From contig NW_026973749.1 of the NCBI RefSeq assembly GCF_035594125.1, positions 142,501 to 206,500 on the forward strand: a DNA stretch of 64,000 nt, given 5' to 3'. The notes beneath the pieces are model-generated. The model worked only from the letters and a program-made list of their open reading frames with translations, did not search any database and was not told the origin of the DNA. Below, piece after piece: positions 53,501-64,000 of the stretch; within the stretch, counting starts at the first letter, position 1, and each line of letters begins with the position of its first letter. This stretch comes from Scylla paramamosain. Its lineage: Eukaryota; Arthropoda; Malacostraca; Decapoda; Portunidae. Both the position numbers and the translations under genes were made by a program.

Positions 53501-56500
53501 CAAAGGGGTTGGCTTGATGCATCAAGGCAATAATCCCGTTGTGGGTACATCGAAACGAACCCCCTCGTTATGGCTGCATGGATGCAACAATATCGTTGTC
53601 GCTGCATCGAGCCTGCTCCTTTGTTGTGGCCTACCCCCTTTTTTGGCTCCATAGAGGCAGAAGCTCATTGTGGCTTCATCGAGGGAACAATCTTTGTGGC
53701 TCTATAAGGCAACAATCTCGTTGTGGGTGCATCGAGGCAGCAATCTCATTGTTACTGCATTGAGACAAGAATCTCGTTGTTGCTGCATCGAGGCAAGAAT
53801 CTCGTTGTGGCTACATCGAGGCAGCAGGCTCGTTGTGGAGTGCATCTAGTCAAACCCCCTCATGGTGCCTTTTTCGAGGCAACAGTCTCGTTGTCCCAGG
53901 TAAGAGTTAACCTCTCCGTTGTATCTGCATTCGTGGCAACAATTTTGTTGCTGCTATATCGAGGCAACAGTCTCGTTGTGGCTGCATCAAGGCAACATTC
54001 TTGATATAACTGCATCGAGGCAACTTCTCCTTGTTGCTGCATCGAGGCAACAATCTCGGTGCGTCTGCATCGAGTCAACAATCTCAATTTTGCTGCATCA
54101 AGCCAAACCCCTTGTTGCAGATGCATATATCAAACAAGCTCATTGTGCCTGCATCGAGGCAACAATTTCTTTGTTGCTGCATCGTGGCAACAATCTCGTT
54201 CTGGCTGCATCGAGGCAACAATCTCAATGTGGCTGCATCGATTCGAGAATCTCGTTGTTGCTGCATCGAGACAAAAACTCTCGCTGTGGCTACATCGTCG
54301 CAGCAAGTTCGTTGTGGATGCATCCAGGCACCAATCTCGTTGTGGCTGCATCGAGCCAAACACCCTCGTTGTGCCTGCATCGAGGCAACAGTCTCGTTGT
54401 CGCTGGTCCGAGTTAACCCATCCGTTACTGCTGCATGGAGCCTCGATTGTTGTCTCGATGAAGCCATAACGAGATTGAGGCCTCGATGCAGCCACGTGAT
54501 ATTCTTGCCTTGATGTAGCCACAACGAGCTTGCTGCCTCGATGCAACCACAACGATGGTTGTTACCTCGATTCAAGCAGAACGATCTTGTTGCCTCGATG
54601 CAACCACAACGAGATTGTTGCCTCCATGCAGCAATATTTGCCTCAGAGCAAGCGCAACGAGCATTTTTCCTCGATGCAGCCACAACGATACAGCCACAAT
54701 GTGATTGTTGCCTCGAAACTACCACAGCTGCAGTGAAGAGGTTGGCTCGATGCAGTCACAATGAGATTGTTGCCTCGAAGCAGTTACAACGAGATTGGTT
54801 CCTCGATGCAGCAACAAAGAGAATGTTGCCTCAAAGTAGCCACAACGAGACTGTTTCCTCGATGCAGACAAAACAAGTTTGTTGCCCTGATGCAGCCACA
54901 AATAATATATTGGATCAATGCAGCCACAACAAGATTGATGTCTCGATGAAGCGAGAACGAGCTTGCTGCCTCGATGCAGCCACAACGAGATTGTTGTCTC
55001 GATGCAGCCTCAACGAAGTTATTGCCTTGATGCAGCCACAGCGAGAGTCTTGCCTCGAAAAAAACACATCGAGCTTGCTGCCTCTATAAGGCCAGAGCGA
55101 GATTATTGCCTCGATGTAGCCACAACGAAGGGTTTGGCACGATGCAGCCACAAAGAGATTGTTGCCTCGATGCAGCCACAGACACAACAAGGTGCTTGGC
55201 TCGATGCAGACATAAAGAAATTGTTGCCTTGAAGGGTTTGGCACGATGCAGCCACAACGAGACCGTTTCCTCGATGCAGCCACAACAAGATTGTTACTTC
55301 GATGCACTCACAAAGAGATTCTTGCGAATATGCATCGTTCTTCATCTCGTTGTAGCTGCATCGAGGCAACCATCTCGTTCAGGCTGCATCGAGGCAAAGA
55401 TGATGTTGTAACTGCATGAGACCAACAATCATGCAACAATCGATGGAGCCACAAGGTGATCATTGCCTCGATGCGGCCACAACGAGATTGTTGCTCGATG
55501 CTGCCACAACGGGGTTTTTGCCTTGATTAAACCATAAAGAAATTATTGCCTCGATACAACTACAACAAGGGGGTTGCCCCGATGAAGTCACAACGAGATT
55601 GTTGCCTCGATGCAGCCACAACGAGATTGCTTCCTCGATGTAGCCACAACGAGATTGTTACCTCGATGCAGCGTCAAAAAACGGGTTGGCTAGATACAGC
55701 CAGAACAAGATTTTTGCCTCGATGCAGCCACATCGAAGGGTTTGGCGTTATGTAGTCACAACGATTGTTGCCTCGATGCAACCAGAACAAGACTGTTACT
55801 TCGATGCAGCCACAACTACATTGTTGTCTCCATGCATCCACAACGCGACTGCTGCCTCGATGCAGCCACAAAAAGATTGTTGCCTCGATACACCCACAAC
55901 GAGATTGTTGCCTCGATACAGCCACAACAAGATTGTTGGTTCGAAACAACCACAACGCAGTAGGTGCCTCGGAGCAGTCACAACGAGATTGTTGTCTCGA
56001 TGCAACCACAACGAGGGGGTTGGCTTGATGCAGCCACAACGAGCTTGCTACCTCGATGCAGCCACAACGAGATTGTTGCCTCGATGCAGCCACAATAAAG
56101 GGGTTGACTTGTTGTAGCTACAACGACATTATTGACTCGATGCAGTGACAGCGAGGGGGTTAGTTCCATGCAGCCACAACGACATTTTTACCTCGATGGT
56201 GTCACAAAGAACTTGTTGGCTCGATGCAGCCACGACGAGATTCTTGCTTCGATGCATCTACAACGAAGGGATTGGCTCGGTGTAGCGACAACGAGATAGG
56301 TGCCTCGATGCAGCCAAAATGAGACTATTGCCTAGATGCAACCACAACGAGATTGTTGCTTAGATGCAGCAAAAACTAGAGTTTTGGCTCAACGAGATTT
56401 TTGCCTTGATGTAGCCACAACGAACATGCTGCCTCGATGAAGCCACAACGAGATTGTTTACTTGATGTAGCCACAACGAAGAGGTTGGCTGCCTCGATGT

Positions 56501-57812
56501 AGCCAGAACGAGCTTACTGCCTCAATACAGCGACAACGAGATTATTCCCTCGATGCAACCACATCCAGATGGTTGGGTTCGATGCAGCCACAACGAGATT
56601 GTTGCTTCGATGCATCCACAACAAGATTGTTGCCTTGATGCAGCCACAACGAGATTGCTGCCTCGATGTAAACACAACAAGGGTGTTGGCTCGATGCTGC
56701 CATAAAGAGACTGTTGCCTCGATGCAGCCACAATGAGGTGGTTGGCCCTCTGCAGCCACAACGAGATAGTTGCCTCGATGGAGCCTCAAAGAGGGGTTTG
56801 GATCGATGGAGCCACAATGAGATTATTGCCTCGATGCAGCCACAACGAGGGAGTTGCCTCGATACAGCCACACCAAGCTTGCTGCAACGATGTAGCAAGA
56901 ATGATTGCTACATTGTTGCCTCGATGTAGCCACAACGAGAATGTTGCCTCGATGCAGCCAAAATGAGATTGTTGCCTCGATGCAGCAACAACGAGATTGT
57001 TGCCTCGATGTTGACTCAACGAGATTGTTGCTTCGATGGAGCCAAAATCAGATTGTTGCCTCGGTGCAGCCACAATGAGAAAAACAATGAGGAAAAACGA
57101 AGGGCTCTATGCACCCAAAATGAGATGTTTGCCTTGATGCAGCCACAACGAGCATGCTGCCTTAATGCAGCCACAAGATTGTGGTCGATCGATGATCGTT
57201 TCCTCGATGCACTCATACCGTAGAAGTTGGCTCGATGCACCCATAACTAGACTGTTGCCTCGTGGCAGCAACAATGAGCTTGTTGCCTCGCTGCAGCCAC
57301 ATCGAGGTTGCTGCTTCTATCCAGACACAATGAGCGTGTTGTTTCAGTGTAACCATAAAGAGATTGTTGCCTTGATGCAGCCACAACGAGATTGTTCTAT
57401 CGATACAGAAACAACGAAGGGGTTGGCTTGATGCATCCACGTCGAGAGTCCTGCTTCGATGCAACAACAACAAGGAGATTGGTTTTATACAACCATAACG
57501 AAATTAATGACTGCATGCAGCCACAACGAGCTCGCTGCCTCGATGTAGATACAACGAAATTCTTGCCTCGATTCATCCTCAACGAGATTGTTGCCTCGAT
57601 ATAGCCGCAACGAGGTTCTTGCGTCGACGCAGCCAGAACGAGGGGGTTGGCTCGATGCAGCCACAAAGAGATTGTTGTCTCGATTGAGCCAGAACTAGTT
57701 TACTGCCTCGATGCATCCACAATGACATTGCTGCCTCGGTGAAGCCACAATAAGACCATTTCCTCGGTGCAGCCACAACGAGATTGTAACCTCCATGCAG
57801 TCACAATGAGAT
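50515..57812. repeat. 28-bp satellite array, first part, with orientation switches
   Basis: Units begin TGTGGCTGCATCGAGGCAAC and end AATCTCGT (28 bp). Common variants replace the middle by CCAACCCCCTCG or AGCAAGCTCG. Divergence and small indels are frequent. Forward blocks: 50521-51545, 53520-54440 and 55325-55437. Reverse blocks: 51545-53519, 54440-55325 and 55437-57812. No spacers separate units. Since 28 is not a multiple of 3, every frame cycles through a 28-codon period. The consensus has no stop on either strand, so open frames of 60-210 codons occur in all frames. None has a start context, domain or codon bias that suggests a gene. Confidence 0.95.
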
Positions 57813-59170
57813 GCGTCTAATTATAGACCTGTCAGCTTAACTTCAATTGTAGGTAAAATGTTAGAGTCAATAATAGCGAGGAACATTAGGGAACATTTAG
57901 ACAAACATAACTTGATAAATCAGTCACAGCATGGCTTCACGAAGGGGAAGTCTTGCCTGACAAACTTGTTAAGTTTTTACAGTAAGGTTACGAGGCAGTA
58001 GATAGTTATGATATCTTATATCTGGACTTTAGTAAAGCATTTGACAAGGTACCCCATCAAAGGCTCCTGAGAAAGGTTAGGGCACACGGGATAGATGGGA
58101 AGGTTTTAGGCTGGATAGGGTCATGGTTTGGTAACAGACGACAGAGAGTGGTAATAAACGGCTCGAAATCCGAGTGGGGTCATGTAATTAGTGGGGTGCC
58201 ACAGGGATCAGTATTAGGGCCATTGTTATTTCTAATATATACCAATGACTTGGATAGTGGAATTAGTAGTGATGTTAGTAAATTTGCGGATGACACAAAG
58301 ATAGGTAGATTAATTAGGTCAGAATTGGATGCCATCGCCTTGCAGGCAGACTTAGATAGAATGAATGAATGGACGGATAGATGGCAAATGCAATTTAATA
58401 TCAATAAATGCAAAGTGCTTAGCGTAGGTAGAGGAAACCCACACAATAGGTACACATTAAACAACCAAACTCTGGTAGGTACAGGGTACGAGAAAGATTT
58501 AGGAGTTATAGTTAGCTCTGAACTCCGTCTAGGGAAACAATGCATAGAAGCCAGAAACAAGGCAAATAGGGTATTAGGATTCATTTTTAGGAGTGTTAAA
58601 AGTAGAAGGCCGGAAGTAATATTAAAGTTATACTTGGCGCTGGTCAGACCTCATCTAGACTACGCTGTGCAGTTCTGGTCCCCACATTACAGGAAAAATA
58701 TAGGTCTATTAGAATCAGTACAGAGGAGAGTGACTAAAAGGATACAAGGGATGAGGAGTATTCCTTACGAGGCGAGGTTGAAGCTGTTAAATTTACATTC
58801 TCTAGAGAGACGTAGGTTAAGAGGGGACCTGATAGAAGTCTTTAAGTGGTATAAGGGTTATAAAAAGGGAGATGTAAGCAAAATTCTTAGGATCAGCCAG
58901 GGCAGAACAAGAAATAACGGGTTCAAGCTGAAAAAAATTTAGGTTTAGGAAGGAGATAGGAAAAAATTGGTTCTCAAATAGAGTGGTAGATGAGTGGAAC
59001 GGACTCAGTAATCATGTAGTTAGTGCTAGGACACTAGAGAGCTTTAAGAGAAGATTAGACAAGTTTATGGATGGGGATAACAGATGGAAATAGGTAGGTG
59101 TGTTTCATACAGGGACTGCCACGTGTAAGCCTGGTCGCTTCTTGCAGCTTCCCTTATTTCTTATGTTCTT
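57813..59170 (+). mobile_element. 3' half of a CR1-like LINE inside the satellite
   Basis: Starts abruptly at ASNYRPVSLTSIVGKMLES (57813) after a satellite unit. It continues through the RT core and C-terminal domain to a 3' UTR, ending with two and a half copies of the octamer TTCTTATG (about 59152-59172). CR1-clade elements characteristically end in such short octamer repeats instead of poly(A). Frame breaks lie near 57995 and in the A-run at about 58931-58937. It is the family of the 5' half at 39693-41335. 5' truncation alone is normal for a LINE copy. Confidence 0.9.
57998..58942 (+). pseudogene. Reverse transcriptase core and C-terminus of CR1-like LINE
   Basis: Open from about VDSYDILYLDFSKAFDKV (RT motif A with its catalytic Asp) to the stop at 58940, about 310 codons. 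ISGVPQGSVLGPLLFLIYTN is motif B and KFADDTKIG is motif C with both catalytic Asp residues. EKDLGVIVSSEL, VILKLYLALVRPHLDYAVQF, SLERRRLRGDLIEVFKWY and NNGFKLKK follow in the usual order. The family's last part (FRFRKEIGKNWFSNRVVDEW, then SFKRRLDKFMDGDNRW) continues at 58939-59090 in another frame because of one base in an A-run. All catalytic residues are present, but the element lacks its 5' half here. Confidence 0.85.
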
Positions 59171-62100
59171 ATGTTCTTGCGAAGATGCAGCGTTGTTCAT
59201 CTCTTTGTAGCTGCATTGAGACAACAATCTCGTTGTGGCTGCATCAATAGGCAACAATATTGTTGTAAGTACATCAGACCAAAAATCTTGATGCAGCCAC
59301 AACGAAATTGTTGCCTCGATGCAGCCACAACGAGAGTGTTGTCTCTATGGAGCCACAACGAGATTGGTGACAGAATGCAGCCACAAGGAGCTTGCTGCCT
59401 GAATGCAGCCACAACGAGATTGTTGTATCGATGCAGCCACAAAGAGGTTGTTACCTCAATGCAGCCACAAGGTGATCAATGCCTCGATGCAACCACAATG
59501 AGCCAGTGATACACCGACAACGAGATTGTTGCCTCGATGCAGCCTCAAAAAAGGGGATGGCTTGATGCAGCCAGAACGAGATTTTTACCTCGATGCAGCC
59601 ACAAAGAAGGGGCTGGCTGGATGTAGCCACAACGAGATTGTTACCTCGATACAGACACAACAAGATTGTTGCTTCCATGAAGCCACAAAGAGATTGTTGC
59701 CTCCATGCAGTCACAACGAACTTGCTGCCTCGATGTATCCAAAACGAGATTGTTGCCTCGATGAAGCCACAACGATATTGGTACCTAGATGCAGCTACAA
59801 CGAGATTGATGCCTGCATGCAGCCACAACGAGGAGGTTGGCCTGATCCAGCCACAACGAGCTTGCTACCTCGATGTAGCCACAACGAGATTGTTGCCTCG
59901 ATGTAGCCAAAGCGAAGAGGTTAGCTCGTTGCAGGTACAATGAGACTGTTGCATCAAAGCAGCCACAATGACATTGGTGCCTCGATGCTGCACCAACGAG
60001 ACTCTTACTCGATATAGTCATAATAAAGGTGTTGTCTTGTTGCAGCCACGACGAGATTGTTGCCTCGATGCAGCCATAACGAGGGGGTTTGCTCGATGTA
60101 GCGAGAACAAGATTGTTGCCTCGATTCAGCCACAACGAGATTGTTACCTCGATGCAGCAAAAACTATGGGTTTGGCTCTATGCACCCACAACGAGATTTT
60201 TGCCTTGATGCAGCCACAACGAACATGCTGCCTCGATGCAGCCACAGCGAGATTGTTTCCTCGATGCAGCCACAAGGAAGAAGTTCGCTCGATGCACCCA
60301 AAACTAGATTGTTGCCTCGATGCATCTACAACGAGATTCTTGCCTTGAGGCAGCTGCAACGAGCCTGCTGTCCCGATGTAGTCACAGCGAGGGGGTTGGC
60401 TTGAGATAGCCAGAACAAGAATGTTGTCTCAATACAGCCACGACAAGGTTGCTGCCTCGATGTAGCTAGAACGGTATTGTTGCCTCAATGCAGCCACAAG
60501 GAGGGGGTTGAATCGCTGCAGCCACAACAAGATAATAGCGTCAATGGTGCCACAAAGAGTGGGTTGGATCGATGTTGTTGCTTCTATGCAGTGAAAATGA
60601 GATTGTTGTTTCGATGCAGCAACAACGATATTGTTGCCTAGATGCAGCAAAATCGTGGGGTTTGTTTTTTTGCACCCACAACGAGATTTTTGCCTTGATT
60701 CAGCCACAACGAGCATCATGCCTCGATGCAGCCACAACGCAATTGTTTCCACAACGAAGAGGTTGGCTTGATGCACCCATAATTAAATTCTTGCCTCGAT
60801 GCAGCCAGAACGAGCTTGCTGTCTCGATGCACCTAGAACGAGATTGTTGCCTCGATGCTCATCCAATGGGTTTGGCTCGATGTAGCCACAACGGAATTCT
60901 TACTTCGATGCAGCCACAACAAGGTTGCTGTCTTGATGAAGCCACAACGATATTGTTGCCTCAATGCAGCCACAACGAGGGGGTTGTATCACTGCAGCCA
61001 CAACGAGATAATAGCGTCGATGGAGCCACAAAGAGGGGGTTGGATCCATGCAGCCACAACGAGATTGTTGCCTTCATGAAGCCACAACGAGAGGGTTGGC
61101 TCGATGCAGCCACAACGAGATTGTTGCCTCGATGCAGCCATAACGAGCTTGCTTCCTCGATGTAACCACAACGAAGGGGTTGGTTCCATGCAGCCACAAT
61201 GAGATTGTTGTTTCGATGCGGCCACAACGAAGGGGTTTGCTCGATGCATCCATAACGAGATTTGTGCCTTGATGCAGCCACAACAAGCTTGCTGCATTGA
61301 TGCAGCAACAACGAGATTGTTGCCTCGATGTATCCACAACGAGAGGATTGCCTCGATGCAGTCAAAATGAGATTGTTGCCTAGATGCAGCAAAAACCCCA
61401 TTGTTGTTCCATCAAATCAACTTTCGTTGTGGATTTATAGTGCCAACCCCTTCTTTGTGGCTGCATCGAGGCAACAAGCTCGTTGGTAATGCAAGCTCGT
61501 TGTGGCCTCATCAAGAAAACCCCGTCGTCGTGACTGCACTGGGGGAACTGGGGAAGCCTGTTGTGGCTGAATCGAGGCAACAACCTCGTTGTGTCTCCAT
61601 CGGGGCAACAATCTTGTTGTGTCTGTAAGGAGGGGATAATCTCTTTGTGGCTGCATTGAGGGATAAATGACGTTATTGCTGCATCGAGCCAAACCCCCTC
61701 TTTGTTGCTGCATCGACGCAATAGTCTCATTGTGGCTAGATCGAGCCAACCTCTTCGTTGTGGCTGCATCAAGACAACAATCTGGATTGGCTGCATCAAG
61801 ACAAGAAGCTCGTTGTGGCTGCATCTAGCTAATAATCTCCTTGTGGTTGTATCGAACCAAACCCATCGTTGTGGCTAAATGGAGACAGCAAGCTCTATTT
61901 GTGGCCAACTACCTGTTTGTGGCTGCATCGAACCAATCCTACCCCGATGAAACTGCATAATGGCAATATTCTCTTTGTGGCTGTATCGAGGCAACACTAT
62001 CATTGTGGCTGCATCGATGCAACATTTTTTTTGGCTGCAAGAATGCAACAAGCTCGTTGTGGCTACATCGAAGCAAGAATCTCGTTGTGGCTGCATGGAA

Positions 62101-64000
62101 CCATCCCTTCTTTGTGGCTGCATCGCATCGAGCTGCATCGAGCCAACCCCTTCCTTGTAGCTACATCGAGGCAACAATCTCATTGTGGCTGAATCGAGGA
62201 AGGAAGCTCATTGTTGCGTGATCGCGGCACCACTGTCGTTGTGGCTGCATTGAGCCAACCCCTAGAGTGTGGCTGCATAGAGCCAACGATCTCGTTGTGC
62301 CTGCATAGAACCAACCACACCCCCCTCCGTTTTATCTGTATCTAGGCAACCCCTTCGTTGTGGCTGCATCAGGGCAACATTCTTGTTGTGGCTGCATCGA
62401 GCCAACTCCTTCGTTGTTGTTGCATGGAGGCAACAATCTTGTGCGTTTGTATATCGAGATAGCAAGTTCGTTGTGGCTACATCAAAGCAACTATCTCACT
62501 TTGGCTGCATCGAAACAACCCTTGTTGTGGATGCATCGAGCCAACCTCCTCGTTGCATCGAGGCAACATTTTCGTTGTGGTTGCATTGAGACAAATATGT
62601 CGTTGTGGCATCATCGTGGCAACAATCCCAGTGATGCTGTATCGAGGCACCAATCTCGTTTTGGTTGCATCGAGCCAACATTTTCGTTGTGGCTTTTTCG
62701 AGCCAGCCCTTTCGTTGTGGCTGCATCGAGGGAGCAAGCTCGTCGTTGTTGGGCTGGAGTCAACCCATGTTGTGGCTACATGGAGGCAACAATCTTGCAG
62801 CGGCTGCTTCGAGGCTGCAAGCACGTTTTGTCTGCATCGAGGCAACAATCTAATTCTGGCTGTATTGAGCCAACCTCTTCGTTGTGGCTGCATCGAAGCA
62901 ACAGTCTCGTTGTGGCTGAATCGAGACAATAATCATTGTTGTGGCTCCATCGAGGCAACAAGCTCGTTGTGGCTGCATCGAGGCAGCAGTGTCGTTGTGG
63001 CTGCATCGAGCCAACATCCTCGTTGTAGCTGCATCCAGGCATCAAACTCGTTGTGGCTGCATCGAGGCAACAATCTCTTTGTGGGTCCGTCGAGACAACA
63101 CCTTCGTTTTGGCAGCATTGAGGCAATAATCTCGTTGTGGCTACATCGAGGAAACAATCTTGTCAAGGCTGAATTGTGCCAACCCTCTCGTTGTGTCTTC
63201 AATGTCTTTGTGGATGCATCAAAGCAGCAAGCTCGTTTTGGCTACATCGAGCAACCTCTTCGCTGTGGCTGTATTAAGGCATCAATCACGTTGTGGCTGC
63301 ATCTAGGCAACCCCCTATTTGTGGCTTCACCGAGGAAGCAAGCTCGTTGTGGTTGCATCGAGGCAACAATCTCGTTGTGGCTGCATGTATCTAATCCCCT
63401 CGTTGTGGCTGCATATAGCCAACAATCTCATGGCATCATCGATCTAACCCCTTCGTCGTGGCTGCATTGAAGCAACAATCTCATTGTGGCTGCATCGATG
63501 CAGCAAGCGCGTTGTGTCTGCATCGACGTAACAATCTCGTAGTGGCTAAATCGAGCAAACCCCTTAATTGAGGCTGCAATGAGATAACAAGTTGTGAGTA
63601 CATCAAGGCAGCAAGATCGTTGTGTCTGCATCGAGACAACAATTATTGTGGCTGCTTGTTGTGACTGCGTTGAGGCAACAATCTCGTTGTGGCTGCATCG
63701 GGCCAACCCCCTTGTTTTGGCTGTATCGAGGCAACAATCTCAATGTGGCTATATCAAGAAAATAATCTCGTTGTGGCTTCAGTGAGGTAACAATCTCGTT
63801 GTGGTTGCATCGAGGCAACAATCTGCATCGAGACAGCAAGCTCTTTGTGGCTGCATGGAGGCATTAATCTCGTTTTGGCAGCATCGAAGCAACAATCTCG
63901 TTGTGGGTCCATAGAGATAAGCCCTTTGTTGAGGCTGAATCTAGGCAACAATCTCATTGTGCAAGCATCGAGTCAACCCTCTCTTTTAGGCTACATCGAG
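59171..64000. repeat. 28-bp satellite array, second part, continuing past the window
   Basis: The same units as 50515-57812. Forward 59171-59283, reverse 59283-61400, forward 61400-64000 and beyond. The forward stub 59171-59283 and its right junction are a diverged copy of 55325-55437. The longest open frame (62553-63470, 305 codons) follows the forward consensus and shows the 28-residue period (for example CRWLHRGNN-like and VVAASRQQS-like pieces). I read it as a repeat artefact. Confidence 0.95.

Noticed and set aside
62553..63470. 305-codon open frame as a repeat protein gene
   Set aside because: It follows the stop-free satellite consensus. Comparable frames occur on both strands, and no start context, splice sites or domain is visible.
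50515..64000. CRISPR-like array because of the regular 28-bp repeats
   Set aside because: Units are contiguous with no unique spacers, orientation switches, and all surrounding features are eukaryotic.

Overview
This is eukaryotic, almost certainly animal, non-coding DNA. Simple-sequence tracts are exceptionally dense, with (CT/GA)n, (GT/AC)n and trinucleotide runs of 50-260 bp every 1-2 kb. Decayed non-LTR retrotransposons, segmental duplications and a large satellite fill most of the rest. This composition and the retrotransposon families suggest a decapod crustacean, probably a brachyuran crab. That is an inference from sequence style, not from a marker gene. I see no complete host protein-coding gene and no rRNA. 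The only tRNA-like sequence is a SINE head.

Layout. 1-1430: a decayed non-LTR element on the minus strand (ORF1 with a CCHC knuckle, endonuclease, linker). 1490-2945: a partial copy of repeat module A. 2957-25650, 25653-39692 and 41336-44395: three direct copies (units 1, 2 and 3) of one segmental duplicon. They are highly similar where they align, but large pieces are missing from units 2 and 3, mostly bounded by microsatellites. Units 1 and 2 begin with module A. The duplicons carry short exon-like segments with good splice signals (a 54-nt exon seen three times, an 85/86-nt exon seen twice, and a TATA/ATG/donor module seen twice), so they may derive from introns and small exons of a real gene. 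They also carry a tRNA-derived SINE followed by a 2-kb array of hairpin units, several old LINE 3'-end remnants, and, in unit 1 only, one younger LINE insertion and a 390-bp inverted-repeat DNA transposon (MITE).

39693-41335 is the 5' half of a CR1-like LINE on the minus strand, lying exactly between units 2 and 3. 44396-50514 holds microsatellites and another LINE (46455-48064, minus) truncated at both ends. From about 50515 to the window end lies a satellite of 28-bp units, roughly 430 by length. It is interrupted at 57813-59170 by the 3' half of the same CR1-like LINE family, on the plus strand.

Most notable points. (1) The 28-bp satellite consensus has no stop codon in any of the six frames, and the array repeatedly reverses orientation, making inverted dyads that share junction sequences. 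(2) The two LINE halves break at nearly the same codon and lie in opposite orientation, so one 18-kb inversion would rejoin them. (3) Duplicon copies differ mainly by segments bounded by microsatellites. (4) A SINE-linked array repeats a hairpin with an embedded perfect splice-donor motif.
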